A DNA stretch of 30,124 nucleotides from JAKIYB01 sp964590255 (GCA_964590255.1 CAZPYA010000071.1:1-30124), one strand, 5' to 3'. Numbered from the stretch's first letter, positions 14,800 to 23,237 are shown. The notes: generated by a model not told the origin, from the sequence alone. Numbers and translations are program-made.

Positions 14800-17271
14800 T
14801 CAACGCTCTTTCGGATTCAGCATCCGCGTCATTCGCGCGTCCATCCCTACTCGCCGCGGAGTGGCGGTGCTGCCAAGCGCCGCCGCTTTGCGGAATTCGA
14901 TAAAGATATCCCGCGGGAATGTCAGATCGACAAGCGTATGATCACGACTGACCGTGCCATCGGGTTCGATGCGGCGTTGGCGGTAGGCCGTGATACACGT
15001 TGAGGCCGGTCGCTGGCCAGACAAACCGGCGATGCTCCCGGCGCGGTTGCCGAAAAGCACCTGTGTTTGCGTTGGCGATATCAACGGACTTCCCCCTTCG
15101 ATATCCTCGATCTGGATATCCACTTCATACAGCCGATGTCCCCCGGCTGCATCGCCGATATCCATCTGCAATGTGCCATGCGCGGTGACTATCCGATATC
15201 GAATCGGATCAATATTGCCGGAGATGGTGACTTGCTGGCGCAGGCTTTCCCCGGACGGATAGGTAGAGCTTCCCGTCATTGTCGCGAGAAAGTCCCGCCC
15301 GTTCCAGGAAATTGCATGCGTCTGTGTCTGCCAGTCGCGCGCTACATTCGCTTGATGATCAACCGTGATCGAAAAATCGTCAATCTCCGGCATGAGGTTT
15401 TCGATCGCACCGATACTGATGCGATCAAATCCTGTCATCGCAGCCAGGTAGCGTTGGCCATTCCCCGCGAAAAAGTAGATGTTGTCCGTCGAATAGCTCT
15501 CCGCGCCTGTTTGCACCAGTACGCCCGCCGGCGCATCCAACCCCTGAGGCACTGTGACGCGAATGGCTGTCGCGGACCAACTGACTACCTCGACCGGTAC
15601 GTATCCGGCCGTATCGAGCACATTGTTGAATAACACGCGTGACTCGCTGCCGCGCACCGCGCCGAAGTTCCGACCCACGAGGGTAATCGTGTCACCCGGC
15701 ATGCCCGTGTCGGGTTCCAGGCGGGTGATGGCTGGTGAGCCGAGGTCGCCGAGGGTGATCGTCGGGATTTCACGCGTGATATTCGTCCGCTCATCCCGGT
15801 TGATGGCGTATTCGATGTCAGTGGTGTGTCCCTGATAGGTGACCTGCAGAAGCATGCTGCCCGGGAACAGACGTTCCAGCGTATATTCGCCATTTGCATC
15901 GACGATGGCGGACGGCGTGGTATAGCGATACGTCAGGCCATCTTTTTCATATTGGATCACTGCCTGTATTGTCGCACCTGTTGCCGGTTGATCGCCGTCG
16001 AATATCATGCCTTTCCCGTTATAGCTCCAGCCCGAGCGTTCGGCGATAACCGAGAGCGCCGCGGGCGGATAGCCATGCGCGCCGAGATATTTCTCAATTT
16101 CCGGGTAGAGGGTCGTGATGCTCAACGGGCCATTCCGAAAAGGCATGATCGCCTGCCCGGGAGCCAGACCGACAGAGGGCAGGGCGCTTTGCACGCGCCG
16201 GAAATCGACATGGGGCGAATTGGCAATGGTCAGGTAGCCTAATAATGTGGCGGCGTATCCTTCGACACTGGGCAGATCTACCTTCGACGGCAACAGACTG
16301 CTGCCACACAGTGTCGCGGCATTGGTGACGCTGACAGAGGGATACCCCATCAGCGATTGGAGATAGTAAGCGTAATCCTCGGTTAGCGCGCTGGTACGCG
16401 TGAAAACATCACCGATGGCATGGATTTGCGGGGCGTTGTTCTGCAGCACCGCCCACTGCTCGTCGGTCATCAGCATGTGGGTCATATAGTGCGCGGTCTC
16501 ATGCACGGCGGTGGTCTGATCGATATCGGTGCGCAGATAGATGCTGGCGCCGAAGACGCGTGTGTAATAATAGAACGATCCCAGGCCCGGGTCGCGGAAA
16601 TAGACGGTTCCACCGCGCTCGGCCTGGCGCTGCAATACGCCCGCCTGTAACGGTTCAGGCAGCGCAGTCACGCAATCGCGCTGAGCATTGGTGACATACT
16701 GGCGCAGGATTTGGGCGTTCGCGGGGGGATCAACCGTGAGTGACCAGAAGGTGTCGATCACTTCGTTAAAGGACTGCCGTCCGCGGCCAACGGTTGATTG
16801 CGCAAGGTCAAAATACAGGAAACCGTCGCCAGGATTCCGCGGCGGCACCGTTAACCACTCGACCGCGGGACGCGCGATGTCGTCGTAACACCCACCGGCG
16901 TCGCGCAAGCAATACAGCAGCCGTTCTCCCGATGCCGGCATCGGATACCGTATGGATACCGGGGCATCTTGCGAAAATCGTACCTGATATCCCGCGCCTC
17001 CGCTGAGCGATCGCGCGGGCGCAGCGGTGATGGGCGCAAGCGTCAGCATGCCGTTGCCGCCAGCCGGAAAGACGAACGTGAGATCGCTGGCAGCATCAGT
17101 GATGATCCCGCCGGCAGCGACATTTACGCGCAGGGCACGGGCAGGGCCATAACTCACGGGATCGACGACAGCAGGCAGCGGCCCATGACCACTACCACCA
17201 CAGCCGACAAGGAAGCACACCAGAATGATGCAGATGAACTGCACAACATGTATCATGCGGCCTGGCATCAT
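14800..17271 (-). CDS. Lipoprotein with HExxH metallopeptidase-like motif and IPT/TIG domain
   Basis: An 823-residue exported protein. The N-terminus has a lipobox (LVGC, Cys24) after a hydrophobic stretch, so it is probably lipid-anchored. Residues 257-261 are HETAH within AVHETAHYMTHML, a zincin-type motif; the glutamate in TEDYAYYL (about residue 298) could be a third ligand. Residues about 420-500 resemble a carboxypeptidase-regulatory-like beta-sandwich (GATIQAV, VDANGEYTLERLFPGS). Residues about 513-600 are an IPT/TIG domain (AITRLEPDTGMPGDTITLVG). The last 200 residues are unassigned beta-rich sequence. Codon use looks less GC-rich at third positions than its neighbours, hinting at transfer. 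The ATG at 17271 is preferred over one at 17256. Peptidase activity is inferred from the motif only. Confidence 0.78.
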   Translation of the reverse strand: MMPGRMIHVVQFICIILVCFLVGCGGSGHGPLPAVVDPVSYGPARALRVNVAAGGIITDAASDLTFVFPAGGNGMLTLAPITAAPARSLSGGAGYQVRFSQDAPVSIRYPMPASGERLLYCLRDAGGCYDDIARPAVEWLTVPPRNPGDGFLYFDLAQSTVGRGRQSFNEVIDTFWSLTVDPPANAQILRQYVTNAQRDCVTALPEPLQAGVLQRQAERGGTVYFRDPGLGSFYYYTRVFGASIYLRTDIDQTTAVHETAHYMTHMLMTDEQWAVLQNNAPQIHAIGDVFTRTSALTEDYAYYLQSLMGYPSVSVTNAATLCGSSLLPSKVDLPSVEGYAATLLGYLTIANSPHVDFRRVQSALPSVGLAPGQAIMPFRNGPLSITTLYPEIEKYLGAHGYPPAALSVIAERSGWSYNGKGMIFDGDQPATGATIQAVIQYEKDGLTYRYTTPSAIVDANGEYTLERLFPGSMLLQVTYQGHTTDIEYAINRDERTNITREIPTITLGDLGSPAITRLEPDTGMPGDTITLVGRNFGAVRGSESRVLFNNVLDTAGYVPVEVVSWSATAIRVTVPQGLDAPAGVLVQTGAESYSTDNIYFFAGNGQRYLAAMTGFDRISIGAIENLMPEIDDFSITVDHQANVARDWQTQTHAISWNGRDFLATMTGSSTYPSGESLRQQVTISGNIDPIRYRIVTAHGTLQMDIGDAAGGHRLYEVDIQIEDIEGGSPLISPTQTQVLFGNRAGSIAGLSGQRPASTCITAYRQRRIEPDGTVSRDHTLVDLTFPRDIFIEFRKAAALGSTATPRRVGMDARMTRMLNPKER

Positions 17272-17794
17272 AGGCCCCCCAATTTCTTCCGAATCAGGAC
17301 TATCGCTCCCATGATCGGCCCCCACCTCCTGCCCCCTCTCCTGATCAGTATGCGAAGGGAGAAGCGATCATTCGGATCAATACAATTACGCCGATCTCCA
17401 AATCGCCTGCTTCTGGTTGACGACGGTGTCATCCGCGGATATTCATGTTGTCAGGTCGATTGGCAATGCTGTAGATGTTTAAGCGGTTTCTCCGCAATGC
17501 TCTTCGTATCCTGCAATGCGTGGGCATATTCGGGAAAATTTACAAGTTTGTACATCAGCATAGTGTCGATAGGTTTCTGGACGAGTCAGGCATTTCTTGT
17601 GTGCGAATAGCGGTTCAGTGGCATGCTGACAGGCAGGGAAACACGCCTCTGTCAACAGGGAAGTGGAGGCCGTCGCATCGTTGGCTGTAAATGACAGGCG
17701 CATATACGCCACACCGATGATCCGCGCCGCGCGCCACATAGCCAGGCAGGATGCCGCTCTTCGCACAGCGAATACCGCTAGAAAGGAGAACCGT
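17272..17794. other. 523-bp divergent intergenic region
   Basis: The region is distinctly more A/T-rich than its surroundings. It holds a partial copy of the palindromic repeat at 17311-17357. A weak plus-strand promoter candidate is TTGACG, a 17-bp spacer and TATTCA near 17418-17446. No gene-like frame with a ribosome-binding site was found. Confidence 0.5.
17311..17357. repeat. Partial copy of the variant palindromic repeat
   Basis: CATGATCGGCCCCCACC, then CTGCCCC, and later GCGAAGGGAGAAG. This follows the left half of the 13035-13244 element (CATGGATCGGCCCCCATCC and so on) with base changes and without a matching right arm. Confidence 0.5.
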
Positions 17795-18901
17795 ATGCCA
17801 CGCCTGAACCGCCGCCATCTGCAATTGGGGTCGCTCGCTGAGCGCGAGAGTAAGCTGAGCATCGAGGCCATCGCCGTGAATCCGGCGGACGCCCTGCCGG
17901 CGCTGCCGCCGCACCAGGCGGGGCAGGTGGCGCGGCTGGCGGCGACGATTCGCGCGGCGCGCCGGCATGACCGGCCGGTGATGCTCACCTACGGCGCCCA
18001 TCTCATCAAGAACGGGCTGGGGCCGGTGCTCATCGCGCTCATCGAGGAGGGGTGGGTGACGCACCTGGCCACCAACGGCGCGGGCAGCATCCACGACTGG
18101 GAGTTCGCCTACCTGGGACGCAGCAGCGAGGACGTGCGGGCGAACGTGGCGCGCGGGCAATTCGGCACCTGGGAGGAGACCGGGCGCCACATCAACTTGG
18201 CCATCGCCGTCGGCGGCGTGGACGGCCTGGGCTACGGCGCATCGGTGGGCGCGCTCATCGAGGAGGAGCACCTGGCGGTGCCCACGTCCGCCGAGCTGCG
18301 CGCGCAACTGGTACAGCTTGCGGCCACGGACGCCCCGGACGAGACGCTGGGCGCGCTGGCCGACCTGTTGACGCTGGTGACGACACATGATATCGCCCCC
18401 GGCGACTACCGCATCCCTCACCCGTGGAAGCGCTACAGCGTGCAGGCGGCGGCGGCGCGGCTGGGCGTGCCGTTCACTATCCACCCGGGCATCGGCTACG
18501 ACATTATTTACACCCACCCGCTGAACAGCGGCGGCGCCATCGGCCGCGCGGCGGTGCGCGATTTCCTCACCTATGCCGAGGGCGTCAGCCGTCTCACCGG
18601 CGGGGTGCACCTCACCATCGGCTCGGCTATCATGGCGCCGATGATCTTCGAAAAATCGCTTTCCATGGCGAACAACCTTGCCCTGCAGATCGGCCCGCCC
18701 CTCAGCGACTACACGCTGGCGGTGAACGATATTCAGGCCGGCGGCGACTGGAACTGGCGCGACGGCGAACCCCCCGCCGACCACCCGGCGTATTACCTGC
18801 GCTTCTGCAAAACGTTCTACCGCATGGGCGGCGCGCTGGACTACGTGCAGGCCGATAACCGGGCGTTTCTGGTGCAGTTGTATCAGGCGTTGGCGGGGTA
18901 G
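17795..18901 (+). CDS. Deoxyhypusine-synthase-like protein
   Basis: A 368-residue cytoplasmic protein. Residues 62-115 (VMLTYGAHLIKNGLGPVLIALIE, then THLATNGAGSIHDWEFAYLGRSSEDV) resemble the NAD-binding core of deoxyhypusine synthases, where an S-N-L-V-S-S-G-L segment precedes a VTTAGGIEED motif. Here AGG-EED is replaced by NGAGSIHDWE. A bacterial group with this arrangement is commonly left without a function. The conserved IHPGIGYDIIYTHPLNSGGAIGR region near 227-250 contributes further polar residues. Bacteria lack eIF5A, so a role on another amine or protein substrate is more likely than true hypusination. The start is ATG 17795 with AAAGGAG six bases upstream. Family assignment is by recall and moderate. 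Confidence 0.6.
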   Translation: MPRLNRRHLQLGSLAERESKLSIEAIAVNPADALPALPPHQAGQVARLAATIRAARRHDRPVMLTYGAHLIKNGLGPVLIALIEEGWVTHLATNGAGSIHDWEFAYLGRSSEDVRANVARGQFGTWEETGRHINLAIAVGGVDGLGYGASVGALIEEEHLAVPTSAELRAQLVQLAATDAPDETLGALADLLTLVTTHDIAPGDYRIPHPWKRYSVQAAAARLGVPFTIHPGIGYDIIYTHPLNSGGAIGRAAVRDFLTYAEGVSRLTGGVHLTIGSAIMAPMIFEKSLSMANNLALQIGPPLSDYTLAVNDIQAGGDWNWRDGEPPADHPAYYLRFCKTFYRMGGALDYVQADNRAFLVQLYQALAG

Positions 18902-18944
18902 ATCGTGCCGGGTTTATGCATTGGCGATAAAACAGTGGCGGATT

Positions 18945-19184
18945 GCCTAGTCGGCCCCCCTCCCCCGCCCTCCCCCCGTCCTCTCCACTGCGTTCCGCGG
19001 ACAGGGGGAGGGAGAACATAAACAGGACTTTCGCTCGTAGTTGCTTTTCACGCTCACGCATCCCCGCCAGTAGGGGAGAAATTACGCTCGCAAGCGAAAG
19101 TCCTGATAAAGATACCCCCTCCCCCTGTGCACGGAGTGTAACGGAGGGCACGGGGGGAGGGCCGGGGAGGGGGGCCGACTAGGC
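18945..19184. repeat. G-tract palindromic repeat interrupted by an 83-bp element
   Basis: The arms GCCTAGTCGGCCCCCCTCCC (left) and the matching right arm ending CCGACTAGGC define a complete copy. Without the 83-bp insert and one 5-bp duplication it would be 152 bp, close to the 144- and 150-bp copies at 2551-2694 and 21044-21193. It fills most of the 391-bp gap between the deoxyhypusine-synthase-like gene and pheS. Confidence 0.85.
19023..19105. mobile_element. 83-bp MITE-like element with IS-type ends
   Basis: Perfect 13-bp terminal inverted repeats, CAGGACTTTCGCT (19023-19035) and AGCGAAAGTCCTG (19093-19105), are flanked on both sides by ATAAA (19018-19022 and 19106-19110), which looks like a 5-bp target duplication. 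The terminal GGACTTTCGC is identical to the ends of the insertion sequence at 24976-26470, which also shows a 5-bp duplication. There is no coding capacity. Confidence 0.8.
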
Positions 19185-19292
19185 AACTCGAAGGTTTTGA
19201 GTATGAGTACGAGCACGAGCAGGAGTATGTGTGGGGGAGAGGGCGGGCTGGCCTTGACGCACCCTGCCGGCAGTGTTACCCTATGCCCGATC

Positions 19293-20321
19293 ATGGATAT
19301 TCTCTCGCAACTGCATGAGATTGAAGTTGACGCGTTGGGCCGGCTGGCCGCGGTAACGAGCCGCGACGAGCTGGAAGCGGCGCGCGTGGAGTTTCTGGGC
19401 CGCAAGGAGGGCCGGTTGACGGCGGTGCTGCGCGGCATGGGCGGGCTGTCCGCCGAGGAGCGCCCGCTGGTGGGCAAGCGCGCCAACGAGGTGCGCGAGC
19501 GCCTGGAGACCGCGCTGGAGGCCCGCCGTGCCGAGGTGGACGCCGCCGACGAGGCGCGTGTGCTGGAGGCGGAGCGGCTGGACGTGACGCTGCCCGGCCG
19601 CGCCCCGCGCCTGGGCCGCAAGCACCCGCTGAGCCGCGTACTCGACGAAGTGCTATCCATCTTCACCGGCCTTGGTTTCGACGTCTTCGACGGCCCGGAG
19701 GTGGAGTCATTCAAGTACAACTTCGCCGCGCTGAACTACCCGGACGACCACCCGGCGATGGACGAGCAGGACTCCTTCTACCTCACCGACGAGACGCTGC
19801 TGCGTACGCACACCACCGCCATCCAGGTGCGCATTTTGCAGGAGCGCACCCCGCCGGTGCGCTGCATCTACTACGGCCGCGTGCATCGCCGCGAGCAGGT
19901 GGACCTGCGCCACTCGCACACCTTCCACCAGGTGGACGGCCTGCTGGTGGGCGAGGGCATCACCTTTGCCGACCTGAAAGGCACGCTGGACGCCTTCTTC
20001 AAGGAGCTGTTCGGCCCCACCACGCAGATGCGCTTCCGTGCCGACTTCTTCCCGTTCACCGAGCCAAGCGCGGACTTTTCCTTCACCTGCTTCCAGTGCC
20101 ACGGCAGCGGCTGCCGGCTCTGCTCGAACAGCGGCTGGATCGAGTTCGGCGGCTCCGGCATGGTGCACCCGAACATCCTGCGCGGCGTCGGCCTCGACCC
20201 GGAGAAATACACCGGCTGGGCCTTCGGCTTCGGCGTCGATCGCGTGGCGATGTTCCGCTACGGCATCCCCTATATCCGCCTGCTGGTGGAGAACGATATG
20301 CGGTTCCTCACCGGGGTGTAG
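19293..20321 (+). CDS. pheS: Phenylalanine--tRNA ligase alpha subunit
   Basis: A 342-residue class II aminoacyl-tRNA synthetase subunit that charges tRNA-Phe as part of an alpha2-beta2 enzyme. The N-terminal coiled-coil region (residues about 1-90) is followed by the catalytic core: GRKHPLSRVLDEV, motif 2 region GRVHRREQVDLRHSHTFHQVDGLLV, and the C-terminal FGFGVDRVAMFRYGI motif 3. A Cys cluster CFQCHGSGCRLC precedes GWIEFGGSGMVHP, as seen in several bacterial PheS. The start is ATG 19293; upstream frame extension runs into repeats. No clear Shine-Dalgarno is seen. pheT, normally directly downstream, is not in the window; a terminator follows. Confidence 0.95.
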   Translation: MDILSQLHEIEVDALGRLAAVTSRDELEAARVEFLGRKEGRLTAVLRGMGGLSAEERPLVGKRANEVRERLETALEARRAEVDAADEARVLEAERLDVTLPGRAPRLGRKHPLSRVLDEVLSIFTGLGFDVFDGPEVESFKYNFAALNYPDDHPAMDEQDSFYLTDETLLRTHTTAIQVRILQERTPPVRCIYYGRVHRREQVDLRHSHTFHQVDGLLVGEGITFADLKGTLDAFFKELFGPTTQMRFRADFFPFTEPSADFSFTCFQCHGSGCRLCSNSGWIEFGGSGMVHPNILRGVGLDPEKYTGWAFGFGVDRVAMFRYGIPYIRLLVENDMRFLTGV

Positions 20322-20353
20322 GGAATAGGGATTCGGGGTTAGGGATTAGGGGG
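20322..20353 (+). repeat. Telomere-like G-tract run
   Basis: Directly after the pheS stop, runs of 3-6 G separated by AATA, ATTC, TTA and ATTA occur in series, giving at least five G-runs in about 32 bases. It is a candidate G-quadruplex on the mRNA-like strand. Confidence 0.5.
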
Positions 20354-20376
20354 CACGGCGAACGCCGTGCCCTTTT
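20351..20376 (+). terminator. Rho-independent terminator of pheS
   Basis: Perfect 10-bp arms GGGCACGGCG/CGCCGTGCCC separated by AA, followed by TTTTGTCATTT. It is thirty bases after the pheS stop codon. Confidence 0.85.
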
Positions 20377-20455
20377 GTCATTTGGTCTATTTCCAGTCGC
20401 TATGACGGGAAGCGGTAGCGGTACAATTGGGCAATCTGACTGCCAGGGAGGCACT

Positions 20456-20995
20456 ATGAAGCGTGGGCTGCGCATTACCCTCTGGATCGTCGGCATCTTG
20501 GTGGCGTTGACGCTGCTGCCGATTCTGTTCATCTACTCAGGGCTGTACAACGTGGCGGCGACGTATCCGGAGACCGACCTGATGCGCTGGGTGCTGAATA
20601 CCACGAAGGACTATTCCGTGAAGCGGCACGCCGCCGGCATCACCGCCCCGGACGGGCTGGGCGACCCGGCGATGGTGACGGCGGGGGCCGGGTTCTACCG
20701 CGGCCATTGCCTCGGTTGCCACGGCGCTCCGGGGGTGGAGCGCGGCGAATTCGCGCTGGGCATGAATCCCCGCCCGCCGCTGCTGGAGCGCCTGGCCGCG
20801 CGCAAGCCGGCGAACGAGCTCTTCTGGGCGACGAAATACGGCATTCGCATGACCGGCATGCCCGCCTGGGGCGTGGCTGAATCGGACGAGGAGCTGTGGC
20901 AGGCCACCGCCTTCATGCGGCAGATGCCGACGATGACGCCGGAGCAGTACCGGGCGATGGAGCGGGAGGCGCCGGCGGAGGAGGAAGAGGAGTAG
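20456..20995 (+). CDS. Membrane-anchored monohaem cytochrome c
   Basis: A 179-residue protein with an uncleaved N-terminal membrane anchor (residues about 8-28), then a class I cytochrome c domain. The haem is attached through C85-x-x-C88-H89 (GHCLGCHG), and Met135 in RMTGMPAWG is the likely sixth ligand. Pairing of CxxCH with an MTGMPAW loop is typical of small electron carriers facing the periplasm. The C-terminus is a poly-Glu tail. GGGAGG lies five bases before ATG 20456. No oxidase or maturation genes are adjacent, so its partner is unknown; it may serve respiration or a dehydrogenase. Confidence 0.88.
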   Translation: MKRGLRITLWIVGILVALTLLPILFIYSGLYNVAATYPETDLMRWVLNTTKDYSVKRHAAGITAPDGLGDPAMVTAGAGFYRGHCLGCHGAPGVERGEFALGMNPRPPLLERLAARKPANELFWATKYGIRMTGMPAWGVAESDEELWQATAFMRQMPTMTPEQYRAMEREAPAEEEEE

Positions 20996-21043
20996 GCGGG
21001 CTCCCCTGCGCGCCGACCGGGCATTCGTGCAGACCGGCTGCTG

Positions 21044-21193
21044 TGGTCGGCCCCCCTCCCCGGCCCTCCCCCCGTCCTCTCCACTGCGTTCCGCGGACAG
21101 GGGGAGGGTGTATCTATAGTTTACTCCCTCCCCTTGTGCATGGAGCGGAGCGGAAGGCACGGGGGGAGGGCCGGGGAGGGGGGCCGAGTTGGC
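21044..21193. repeat. G-tract palindromic repeat (complete copy)
   Basis: A 150-bp copy with left arm GTGGTCGGCCCCCCTCCCCG and right arm ending GGGGGGCCGAGTTGGC. The A/T-rich centre is GTATCTATAGTTTACT. It fills most of the gap between the convergent cytochrome c and secreted protein genes. Confidence 0.85.
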
Positions 21194-21211
21194 ACGCCGG
21201 TTACGAGCTAT

Positions 21212-21239
21212 TCGCGGCTCGACAGAGTCTCGCCCGCCA
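21212..21239 (-). repeat. 28-bp dispersed repeat, copy 2
   Basis: The reverse complement of 9880-9907 with two substitutions. It lies at the 3' end of the secreted protein gene, three bases before its stop codon. Confidence 0.7.
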
Positions 21240-21242
21240 GGA

Positions 21243-22697
21243 TTATTCCTGCACGACCTCTACCTGTTCTCCCTTCCGCGTGAGGCGATATGTCGCGCCG
21301 GTGGGCGGGGCGGGGAGCGAGACGAGGGCGGCGTTTTCCCACACGGACAGGGTGAGGTCGGCCGGGGTGTTGCCCATGGTGAAGACGCGCACGATGGCTT
21401 CGTCCCCGAGCTTGAGGCCGGACCAGATGGGGCCGTCGTCGGCGGGCAGCGGCACGGCGGTGTTCATGATGGCGCCGTTGTCGAGGAACTTGCGGTAGCG
21501 CAGCATCTCCTCGTAGCTCGCTACCGCGTCCTGCACCTCTTCCAGGCGGTAGTGCAGCGCGTTGGGGCGGTAGGCGTTGAATACCTGCAGGCTGTCGGCG
21601 CCGCGCAGCCAGATGTGGCGGAGCAATTCCTGGTAGCGTTTCCGGTCGAGCACGGGGATTGTTGGGTCTTCCATGTCCGGGCAGTAGCGGCACACCCACG
21701 GGATACTCAGCTTTTCCGGCGCCCACTGCGCCAGGTTGTGCGCGTCGTCCGACATCTGCGCGAGCATGATGTGCGTATAGAGCCGGTCCATGCCGTCCTG
21801 GGTGAGCGGCTTGTCGCCGAAATAGGTTTTCCAGTGCAGGGCATAGTAGATGTCGTTGCCGTAGGCCACCGGGTTTGTGGCGGTGAACAGGCCGCCGTCC
21901 ATGGGCGGGAAGAGGAAGCGGCCCCAGTAGTGCGTGGCCGGCCGCCCCGGGGTGGAGTAGACCACCGCCCAGTTGGTGACGCTGCACTTCGGGTAGGCTT
22001 CCAATATCGGCGCGCACAGGTAGGTGCTGAAAAGCTGCTGGCGGAAGCGCAGGATGAAGGCGCGGTAGGCGGGATAGTCGTTTAGCACGCTGGGCGGAAA
22101 CAGCTCCTGACAGCGCGTGCAGTTTTTCGACTGCACCCACTCGTTGGCGCCCCAGATCGGCTCGTTCTCCCAGTCCAGCCAGGCGGCGTTCACCGTCACG
22201 TCGGCGTCTTTGAAAGCCTTCAGCGTCTCGCGGACTTTCATGGCGCGGTTGTGCCAGCCGGTCAGCAGCAACGGGCAGGGGTGCACCGATCCCTCGATTT
22301 TCAGTTCCTTCGGCAGCTTGTGCAGCGTGTCCGGCGCCTCGTTGCCCGGGCCGTTGCCGCCGCCGCCCTCCATCATGATTACCGGCATCCCCGCTTTCTG
22401 GATCTCCAGCGCCATGGGGATGTATTTCGCGTCCAGCCGCACGGTGGCCCCCAGCCCGCGCTTGCCCAACTCCCGGTACATCTCCACCGGCAGCGGCGTC
22501 GCCTTCCAGAAGCTGTCATCCTTCGCTTTCATGATGAACGGCTCCCAGGTGATGATGGGGAAGCGTCCGGCGGCATTCCGCGTCAGCGGCGGAATCGCCT
22601 TCAGCAGGTTGTCCAGGGCGTAGGGATCGACGGCGTCCTGGGCGCGGAGCGCGGACCCCAGCAGCACGGCCAACAGACAGAGGAGAACGGCGCGCAT
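21243..22697 (-). CDS. Secreted protein of unknown function, possible TIM-barrel glycosidase-like
   Basis: A 484-residue protein with a signal peptide (residues 1-20, cleavage likely after LRAQ or nearby). I do not recognise the family. The body has features often seen in TIM-barrel carbohydrate-active proteins: FPIITWEPF near the start, GMPVIMMEGGGG, and VNAAWLDWENEPIWG with paired acidic residues. The last 70 residues (PIWSGLKLGDEAIVRVFTMGNT) look like a small beta-sandwich tail. CTRC and CRYC pairs could be disulphides. The ATG at 22697 is preceded by AAAGGAG. It follows the pseudopilin-like gene by 42 bp on the same strand, so the two are probably one transcript. Confidence 0.65.
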   Translation of the reverse strand: MRAVLLCLLAVLLGSALRAQDAVDPYALDNLLKAIPPLTRNAAGRFPIITWEPFIMKAKDDSFWKATPLPVEMYRELGKRGLGATVRLDAKYIPMALEIQKAGMPVIMMEGGGGNGPGNEAPDTLHKLPKELKIEGSVHPCPLLLTGWHNRAMKVRETLKAFKDADVTVNAAWLDWENEPIWGANEWVQSKNCTRCQELFPPSVLNDYPAYRAFILRFRQQLFSTYLCAPILEAYPKCSVTNWAVVYSTPGRPATHYWGRFLFPPMDGGLFTATNPVAYGNDIYYALHWKTYFGDKPLTQDGMDRLYTHIMLAQMSDDAHNLAQWAPEKLSIPWVCRYCPDMEDPTIPVLDRKRYQELLRHIWLRGADSLQVFNAYRPNALHYRLEEVQDAVASYEEMLRYRKFLDNGAIMNTAVPLPADDGPIWSGLKLGDEAIVRVFTMGNTPADLTLSVWENAALVSLPAPPTGATYRLTRKGEQVEVVQE

Positions 22698-22739
22698 GGC
22701 AACTCCTTTGGCATATCGCGTGGGTGTTGTGGTTGGAAA

Positions 22740-23126
22740 TCAGAAATCGTCTTTGCGCGGCGGCTCGGTCAGCAAGTCCACCGAGCCGTCGGTGTAGAGC
22801 ACGTGATAGCCGCCGATGAAGGGGTGGGCTTCGCGGTCCCACAGGTACGGCAGCGGATCACCCTGACTCCAGCGAAACTTCGATTTATATCGCAGCTCGA
22901 CGGCGCCGGTATAGTGGTCGAGGTCCGTGCCGAGAATTTCTTTCAGATCGTCAGTGCGCGCGGGCAACTTGCCGTTGTGCTCACCGGCATAGAGATCCAG
23001 GGAGACGCCGATATCGACCAGGCGTTCGTCGCAGGCATCGCGCTGTTTTTGCAGCATGCCGCGAAAGCCCATGACGCCCAGCGCCAGGATGCCCAGCAGA
23101 ATCGCCATCATTAATGTGGTCTTCAT
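22740..23126 (-). CDS. Pseudopilin-like membrane-anchored protein
   Basis: A 128-residue protein. The N-terminus is a single hydrophobic helix (MKTTLMMAILLGILALGVMGF), followed by LQKQRDACDERLVDIGVSLDLYAGEHNGKLP. This resembles the C/N-x-x-L-x-x-I-G-x-x-L-x-x-Y-x-x-x-x-x-G-x-x-P region of planctomycete and Armatimonadota type II secretion-like pseudopilins. The C-terminal YHVLYTDGSVDLL also matches the end of that group. A canonical prepilin peptidase site (G-F-T-L-I-E) is absent, so it may simply be membrane-anchored. The start is ATG 23126. It is the first gene of a likely two-gene transcript with the secreted protein gene. Confidence 0.65.
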   Translation of the reverse strand: MKTTLMMAILLGILALGVMGFRGMLQKQRDACDERLVDIGVSLDLYAGEHNGKLPARTDDLKEILGTDLDHYTGAVELRYKSKFRWSQGDPLPYLWDREAHPFIGGYHVLYTDGSVDLLTEPPRKDDF

Positions 23127-23237
23127 CGTCGCATCCCCACTTCTGTAGACTACTCCCGTTTTGGCAAATCCGCAAGGGGGCGCGGCAGGAAAGCGGCCAC
23201 GGGCCGGGAATCTCAACGGTACCGGAAGGAGACACCC

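Noticed and set aside
18902..19292. T-box leader before pheS
   Set aside because: No AGGGUGGnACCGCG-like T-box sequence; the region is accounted for by repeats and the MITE.
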